From Alopecurus myosuroides (lineage: Eukaryota; Streptophyta; Magnoliopsida; Poales; Poaceae): a stretch of 64,000 nt of DNA. The stretch is taken from assembly GCA_028641055.1 (NCBI GenBank), contig JAPCYS010001888.1, positions 1 through 64,000 on the forward strand. The letters run 5' to 3'. Below are positions 57,501 to 64,000 of the stretch, piece by piece. The first letter of the stretch is position 1; every line of letters begins with the position of its first letter. Under the pieces are notes generated by a model that was given only the letters and a program-made list of their open reading frames with translations, did no database searches and was not told the origin of the DNA. Position numbers and translations under genes: made by a program.

Positions 57501-58953
57501 CACTGCTACCACTGCGGTAGCAGTCGAGTTCGTTGACAGCTAAGGGTAGGTTACGTTTTAGGGTTCAGTTCGCGCATGTTATCTGAACCCGAAAAAAAAA
57601 TGACAGTTTCAGTTAACGCTCCAGGGCGCGGAGGCAGTCGCCGGCGGGGACTGCTGCGGCCGTGTGCCCGTGCGCGGATGCGAGAGGGGTGCTGCGACGT
57701 GGGTGTGTCTAGACGTGTGGGCGCGGACAACAGAGAGGGGAAAGGAGGAGCGGAGGCGAGCGCTGCTCACCGGGTTCTGGGCGTCGAGGTGCTGTCGACA
57801 GAGACGAGGGCGACGGTGGCCGGCGACGCCGCGGCCACCACAGGCCCTCCCAGCAACCGGTGGCGGGACGGGGAGATGCAGGGGAACGCCCCGGTCTCAT
57901 TCCCGCCATCGGGTGCTCCTCGAGGCGACCAAGGCGAGGGGAGACGGTGGTGGAAGGCAGTGGTGTTCTCCGGTGGTTTTCAGAGTGCAGGTAGAAACAG
58001 AGGGAAAAGTGCAGAGGGGAGGGAGAATGGCGGCGGTGGCTTGGGAGCTAGGGCTCTAGTTAGCAGAGGGGGAAGGTGAGCTAGGTTATAGGGGACTAGG
58101 TGGTGTACGGCGGCAATCCGGAGGGGCATGGAGCGATCGGGTGGTGGAGGCGCTGTCGTACTGAAGGTGAGGAGGACGACAGCGACAGCAGAGGGGTTAA
58201 TGGGCCAGGTGGGGAAATTAGGTGGGCTTAGGGGGTTGGGCTGGCTTTAGCTAGGTGGGCTGCTGTGCTCTCTCCCTCTCTTTCTTTTGCATTTTTATTT
58301 TTGTTTTACCTTTTTTTTGTAGCCTTAGCTTTAGGAAGGAAAACATGGCTTTTGAGTTACTAAAAATTACAGAAAAAATTAGTTTAGCATTATTAGGTAA
58401 TTAGAAAACATATTGCCAGCTTGGATTTCAAATTATTTGAGATTTAGAAATATGTTTGTATTTGAAGCCAATTTAGGGGAAATTCAAGATTAATGAATCA
58501 TTAAGGAAAACATGTATTTGAATAGGGTCTTCTTTAGGGTTTAAAAGGAATTTAATGAATTCAAATTAGTGGTGCATTTCATTGATTCAAAAGAGTAAAG
58601 ATTTTGAGGATTGGTTGGAATTTGAGCAAATGATTTAGAGTAATTGCTTGGATTAATTGATTGAAAAATTGGTTTGATTAAAGCAACAAATTGAGAAGTG
58701 GAAAACAAAGAATAAAAGGGGTGTTTTTATTTGTTATTTTGGTTCCAAAAGTTGTAACAGAACAAGTATGAAAATAACCATTTGAATTTGTTTGAGTTTG
58801 AATTATGAAAACAAGATAAAACAGATGCAAAACAAATATTAACAATGCAAACAATAATAAAGCAATGCAATGAAATGATGACATGATGCATTGCTTGAAA
58901 TAAAACAAGGAATCAAACATTCTAGGGGTATTTTTCATACTTGGGATGTTACA
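54592..58953 (-). repeat. 5' LTR of the gypsy-derived element, 4,362 bp
   Basis: Partner of 49177-53543. Its minus-strand 3' end abuts the primer-binding site. Visible differences from the other LTR include single-base indels in G or T runs, a 5-bp indel near 57215 and a few substitutions. Confidence 0.96.
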
Positions 58954-59756
58954 GCAGGGAAGGAGGTGGGTGAGCTGCAAGATTCAAGCAACAGCGGCGT
59001 ACACTACAAGCGACAGAGTGGAAACGTGAGCCACAGGAAGATATGAAGGGCGTGCGTAAGGAGGAAGCGTGAGCCGTTACCACACCGGCGTTGATGTCCT
59101 AACTTAGTGACAGTGGCTTGCAATTCGCAGGGTCAAGCCGGTACAAATACTAACACTACTAGCGTATTAATTTAACTAGTTGAATTCCCGTGCGTTGCCA
59201 CGGGCCATTAACATTCTTTCCCATTGTGCATACAAATATTATGCACAACGAATATTCAAATACTTCGACGCATTGAACCAGGGAAAAGATCATGTGTGCC
59301 ACATAAGAACATGAAAGCAAAGTGGCATTTGATCAAATTGATTTAGGGTGTAAATTATTTGATAATGCTCCCTTGGTCAAATACAAGTTTATTTTTCTAG
59401 TTCATCCGCCAAAGGTTGTCAGGCGAGATTCACTTCAATGTTTCTAATATACACTTTGCCAGTATGCATTAGGGTGTATATCCAGAAAGGTAAACATAAC
59501 AACTTTCCAAACTGAGAGAAGTCTAACCTGCCACAAATTGCTACAACCTTTTCATTGCTAGCTAATAGGTTAACACCGTGAAGTCAAAGAAAACAGAATA
59601 TAATAATGCGAACCTACGAAATCCTGAGACCTCTCATACAATTTCTACTTAATGTTGGTTTTGTGAAGCACATCAACATCATGGTGTAGGAAGCGGCTCC
59701 ATTTTATTTTTGACTAAAGTGCATAATTGAGAAAACTAGGAATAAAAAAACTTCAC

Positions 59757-61281
59757 TAAATCGCAAAATTGAACAAATTCCAAAAATATGGGATGTAGAC
59801 GGAAACAAAGATGATAAAAAGATTATAAACAATGAAGGATGGATAAAATAGTTTTATGAATAAATTTTACTTTTGACTCTGAACAAAGATTACAAACGAC
59901 ATATCATGCTCTCGTGGCTGAAAAGAATGTAACTTAATAGATTACGTTATATCTGACCCTGCTTTCTACATTGCAGCTTATTGGTGCACATATCTTAGCT
60001 CAACACCCAAAAGAACAAATAGTCATTACATATTTAACAAAAATTAAAAACCCTTCTCCTATCAATTCAAGCGGAAAAGAACTAAAAATTCCATTGCTTC
60101 TGTTGCTTCTTCCGATGACGAATGAGAATGTACAAAGAATGGTCAGACTGTATGATAGACTAATTTGAAATGAATGGGACATTATAAGGAAAAAAAACAC
60201 GTAGAATGTTCAGCTGTAACTTCTTCACTTCCTGTTCATCTCTGCAGAAAACGTGGCTGTTATAATCTGGCCATTTTCCCATAATGTGTGCATGAATGGT
60301 TCAACCTGTACATTTTTTGCGAACTTATCAGCAAAAACAAGCATCCTAAACCGGTTTACATGGCTAACAGTGAACAGTTGAGAACGTGGGATTTTGTGAA
60401 TAAAGAACTTTTAGTCGAAACACCTGATTCCCATGTCAAGCCACAGGAAAGTGAATGAAACATTTTGAATCAAAACACCGTTTCCTAAGCTTCTTGTCCC
60501 ACACCAGATTTTTTCCGTAGATTGTTCATTGTCAGTCGCAACCTAGCCTTCAAGCAACATAAATATGACACCTTTGCAGCAATTATTTTTCAGTCGGTTA
60601 ATTAGATAAACATATTTATGACCACAGTTGCGATGGTAATTATACATGCGCCTCAAGAGTGTGCGATAGGGTGGAGCGGAACTTGGGATGCAGCCAGCGT
60701 TGAAGTCGTGTTCCGAGAGCCTGATCAGCGTAATGGATCCCTACATTAGACACACATGAACATTATTTGAAATGAAAAAAAAAGATAATCCAGATAATAT
60801 GTCTAAACCTATATTTCTGGACGTATGCACAAGCACAAAACCACCTATGAAAATTACCATATCATGATAATGTATGGCTTCATTTTTGGACCCTTTCATT
60901 GGAAAGTATCACTTGGAGGAGAAATAGCTGTTATAAAACAAAGCAAGGAGTAAGGTATGCACTGGATAGCCAAGACTGAAGAATTAAAGATGGTATGTAT
61001 TGAAATAGCGAATGACACCTTACCAGGCTTAATCATTGTTATTTCAGTCATATGCACGACCAAGAAATTACATGTATAAATGAAGATATAAGGCAGGCAA
61101 CATGGAAAGGTTGAGATACCTAGGCAACACCTTAGGTGCTTTAATTCCAGATGGCCCCGGTGCCACTCAAACCAGGGGCGACAGGAAGGAACATTCGGCC
61201 AACATCAACGCTCTTTCATCCACATCCACGCCCTCAACCATCTCTCCCCCCCTCCTCCTGCTCGCCACCATCTAGAGGACC
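59757..61281. other. duplicated sequence after the array, copy B
   Basis: Counterpart of 11033-12541. The coding-like stretch around 60090-60180 is frame-broken here. An ATG-started frame at 61151-61462 crosses the A/B breakpoint at 61281, so it is not treated as a gene. Confidence 0.5.
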
Positions 61282-62952
61282 CTACCTCCGCCTCCATGTA
61301 CTGGTGGACAACAAGCTTAGTGAACTGTCGCACGTTGCTGCGGCCGTTCCGCCATGGACTTCCAAATGTCCGGTCTCTCTCCCGTGGTCATCATCTCCGA
61401 CTGAATGTTGTGATGACCTGTGGATTTTGGACAAAGAATATAAGATGATCACAGTAACATGAGGGTGACGATTAAAAAATAATTATTATAGTATTAAATT
61501 ATTTTTTGGTTTTTGATTAAGTAGATGGATTTTAAATAAACTTACATGAACTAAATTATTTTCTTATAATATGGGAGAATTTTGGAATACTATATGCATT
61601 TACATGAATTCTAGTTATCCATTTCGACTATTGTTGTACACATAAAAATATTTGTGTAGTTACAGAAAGGAGTATGTGCGTTCGTAATGCTCTTCTGTCT
61701 GAAAGAAAAACATGTCGGGAATGAGTGTCACTATGTGATTGAAAATTATAGTTAAAAAATGACACCTAAAGAGGCATAATAAGGTCAACGCTATCAAGAA
61801 CTATGGAGAACTATTTTGCTGGTACCTTGAGGCAGAAGAAGATCAAGTAGCAACGAATAGCCGCTAAGACGAGATGATTTTAAAGAAGAATTCATGGCCA
61901 AACTTCTCAATCTGTTTTGGTGATCCCTGAGATGATTTAACCAGAGATTTTTTCCGCTGAGTTGAAAGGGTTGCAAGAGAAGTTGTAAATGTGAGGTTAC
62001 AGAACAATACAGATCCAGGTAAAATTTTGTTGCAAATCAATCACAACAAAAACTATATTTTAGTCAAATTATGTGCAATACTTTGAAAAAACAGTTGATA
62101 GGATTTGTTGAAATAGCATAATTATTGTGTATATGGCGGTCAGAAATTTTGTTGCAACACTCAGTTTTGGATGCAAATATGTCTTTTCGTTGATATACAA
62201 CACTATGATCAAAATATTACATAATTTAGCCACATTTTTTGTAGATTCAAAATAATATTTTTGTATTCCGAAATATTTTAAACAAATTCCAAGAGTCTAC
62301 TTTTCTTAATGGAATATTTGTTTGTTATATGTATATTCTTTTGCTCTGCGGATGAGTTTTCTCATACAATACTAACATTGTGTGCTGACCTAATATATGT
62401 GGTTTTGAATTTCAAAAAAAAAACATCGTGTGGTCACAACAATTTTTTTTTGCCTGGGTTCCACCCACGTGAGTAGGTTGAGTAGCTCCAGCATGCAATT
62501 CCTATTCGTGTGTAAGAAGCAACCTGCTGGAGCGCTGAAATCGATAGGACATGAAGTAGCCAGGAATGTGGACAATCGATGCGACTGCACATCCCGCAGT
62601 GTTTGTTGTCCGTCCGATGGTAAATCGTAGGGCGTTGGATCGACCAATCCGCGCGCGGGATCAGTGGAGTCGACCAACACGTAGCGCGGGCCAAAAAATA
62701 TCTACTCCCTCAGTCCCAAGTTAGTTGTCGTGAATTTATGAAAACAAGCATACTAGCCCTCACAAATGCGAGAGCATCATCTTTACTGTGCAAAAACTAT
62801 TTAATTCTTTTCTTTATATTGGAAAAAAATACTACTAAAGGATAGAGACTAAGGCTCTGTTTGTCGTCAAAGTATTTTTATAATACCTAGGTCTATAAAA
62901 TACTGAGTTATTCAATACTTCAAGGTGTTTGGGTCGAGCAAATACTCTATCT
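61282..62952. other. 1,671-bp block present in copy B but absent from copy A
   Basis: A joins directly from GAGGACC to AAACATTG (12535-12549), whereas B has 1,671 bp between these points. No target duplication or terminal repeats bound the block, so deletion from A fits better than insertion in B. It contains GCAACAAAA-like repeats (62030-62230), a GC-rich stretch (62430-62690) and a Stowaway-like left end (CTCCCTCAGTCCCAAG at about 62705) without a matching right end. Confidence 0.7.
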
Positions 62953-64000
62953 AAACATTGATATTGCGGTATTCTTTGGCCATGCACTGAAACAATTGAA
63001 ATTAAATATAGGTGTTTTAGAAAAATAGAAGCTCTCGAAAAGGGTCCTAAAGTTAATTTTTTGAGTAAATATGTTACAATTTACTATGAAGATGCTATCC
63101 AACCGGAAATTGCACGTATTCCCATGTGATTTCATTGGTGGCCTAAAGTACACTGATCCCACTTTAAAGTCATTCCAAATATTTTGTACTAAAATCAACA
63201 CATTAAATTGGTTAGATCACTATCGGATATTATGATGACCTACGGTACAAAGCCGAGAGTGGCTATGGGATATGTCTTGGTGAAGGACGCCTCATCATGT
63301 TATGCCGGTGATTATAGCCGACTGTTCACCATCAGTCATGTATTTACTGACAGTTTTTTCTACCGTCGGCATTCACAACGGTCTACGGTCCTATCTGTAC
63401 CGTCAAAGATTATTATAGCCTACAGGGCAAATGACACTGTCATTTAACATAATAACCGACGGGCCAAAGAACCCGACGGTATCTCACACCGTCGGGCATG
63501 ATTATTGATGAGTGGGCCATAAAACCATTGATATTTTGTTGCCGAGGGATTTTGGTCTCAGCCATATAGATTACACGTGGTTTTCTAATATAGTTAAAAC
63601 TGAAACAAATGGTTGCACGAGGCGCACAAATCTCACCATCAGAAATTTATTTTACAACTATGTGCATTTCAATACATTTGGTAGAAATGACAGAACATGA
63701 ATTATATCAATCACAATCTGATAATGTATTACAAACCTAACAAGAGTCGCATCCAACTCATATTAATCACTAACGAACCATTGGAAGAGAAAAATGTATT
63801 GTTCTAAATATTTTGCATAAGACAACTGGTCCAAAAACATCAAGCACAAATTCTAGCTTGAGAAGTTCGCTTCGTTGAATGACTTGAAGACTGTTCTATT
63901 ATCATGCTCATCGCCGGAGATACGTCCCCATCCAGCATTGCTTCACACTCCCTACAATATTTACCAAAATATTAGTAAGAAAGATGGAAATGAGAATCAT
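62953..64000. other. copy B of the CACTA subterminal region and following AT-rich sequence
   Basis: Matches 12542-13738 apart from the 145-bp loss at 63220. ACCGTCGG-type motifs persist (63360-63500) without the CACTA terminus. No gene. Confidence 0.6.

Larger units (their letters stand above)
49177..58953 (-). mobile_element. Ty3/gypsy-derived non-autonomous LTR retrotransposon, 9,777 bp (LARD-like)
   Basis: Two long direct repeats (49177-53543 and 54592-58953) start TGTCGC and end GTTACA, flanked by the 5-bp target duplication GCAGG (49172-49176 and 58954-58958). A primer-binding site beside the right LTR and a purine tract beside the left LTR set the minus orientation. The 1,048-bp interior keeps only a protease piece and an integrase C-terminus; RT, RNase H and the integrase core are gone. 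Long LTRs with little coding interior resemble LARD-type elements. The LTRs differ at only about four substitutions plus about nine small indels by eye, so the insertion is very recent. Confidence 0.96.
45819..59756 (+). repeat. tandem array, five ~845-bp units, copy B (split by LTR element)
   Basis: Units start at about 45819, 46663, 47519, 48357 and 49128. The fifth is interrupted 49 bp in by the retrotransposon 49177-58953 and resumes to 59756. Unit-specific variants let them be matched: B1, B2 and B3 correspond to A1, A2 and A3, and B5 to A6 (shared GGCTCTTTGTG start and GAAGGGCGTGCG variant), so one unit in the A4-A5 part differs in number. The part of B4 before the unit 5 start lacks ~70 bp present in A (near 48990). 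Confidence 0.93.
43690..64000 (+). repeat. large segmental duplication, copy B (runs off the window)
   Basis: Collinear with 3790-13738. Correspondences: 43690-45818 with 3790-5959; tandem units 45819-49176 plus 58954-59756 with 5960-11032; 59757-61281 with 11033-12541; 62953-63220 with 12542-12810; 63221-64000 with 12956-13738. Differences specific to B are the LTR retrotransposon at 49177-58953, one fewer tandem unit, a 1.67-kb extra block and a 145-bp deletion. Confidence 0.93.

Noticed and set aside
61151..61462. ATG-started 103-codon frame in copy B
   Set aside because: It crosses the A/B breakpoint, its counterpart in copy A has no matching ATG, and no domain is recognisable.
62700..62950. 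Third Stowaway MITE
   Set aside because: Only a left-end-like CTCCCTCAGTCCCAAG is present; no inverted partner or TA-flanked right end was found.

Overview
This is plant nuclear DNA, almost certainly from a grass (Poaceae) and probably a pooid. The evidence is a dense mix of Ty1/copia and Ty3/gypsy LTR retrotransposons with initiator-Met tRNA primer sites, Stowaway MITEs with the usual grass termini, CACTA elements with clustered subterminal motifs, hAT-type MITEs, LINE remnants and GC-rich gene fragments. I found no intact host protein gene, no rRNA or tRNA gene, and no bacterial or organellar gene cluster. Nearly every protein-like stretch is a broken transposon gene or a displaced gene fragment.

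Layout. 1-2418: 3' part of a decayed copia element ending in a short LTR. 3360-3750: a dispersed GCTAC-rich repeat. 3790-13738: copy A of a large duplication. It holds a LINE fragment, an array of six ~845-bp tandem units each carrying a Helitron-like 3' terminus, and one end of a CACTA element. 14.1-14.7 kb: ankyrin-like gene fragment. 15.4-16.7 kb: promoter/first-exon-like sequence next to a solo LTR. 16.7-18.5 kb: GC-rich degenerate repeats. 18515-19862: CACTA element. 20.1-21.0 kb: hAT-like remnant containing a Stowaway MITE. 21500-21683: hAT MITE. 22254-23147: copia LTR plus gag remnant. 24330-25416: CACTA element keeping two exons of a C48 (Ulp1-like) protease domain. 26009-31841: full-length copia element on the minus strand with a target-site duplication and an internal duplication/inversion. 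33.7-34.1 kb: probable LINE 3' end. 35.8-36.5 kb: second GCTAC repeat followed by a scrambled glycosyltransferase fragment. 37-41 kb: T-rich sequence without recognised genes. 41902-42106: second Stowaway MITE.

43690 to the window end is copy B of the duplication, lined up with copy A through 13738 and running past the edge. In B the tandem array has five units. The fifth is split by a 9,777-bp LTR retrotransposon (49177-58953) with 4.36-kb LTRs and only ~1 kb between them; its two LTRs are almost identical, so it is very young. B also has a 1.67-kb block missing from A and lacks a 145-bp block present in A.

The window therefore records an order of events: Helitron-like termini amplified in tandem, a block of at least 10 kb duplicated (the spacing suggests a ~39.9-kb tandem unit), unequal change in array copy number plus small deletions, and then a recent gypsy-type insertion in one copy. 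Target-site duplications were read by eye for five elements, which makes those boundaries firm. Divergence statements are visual estimates.
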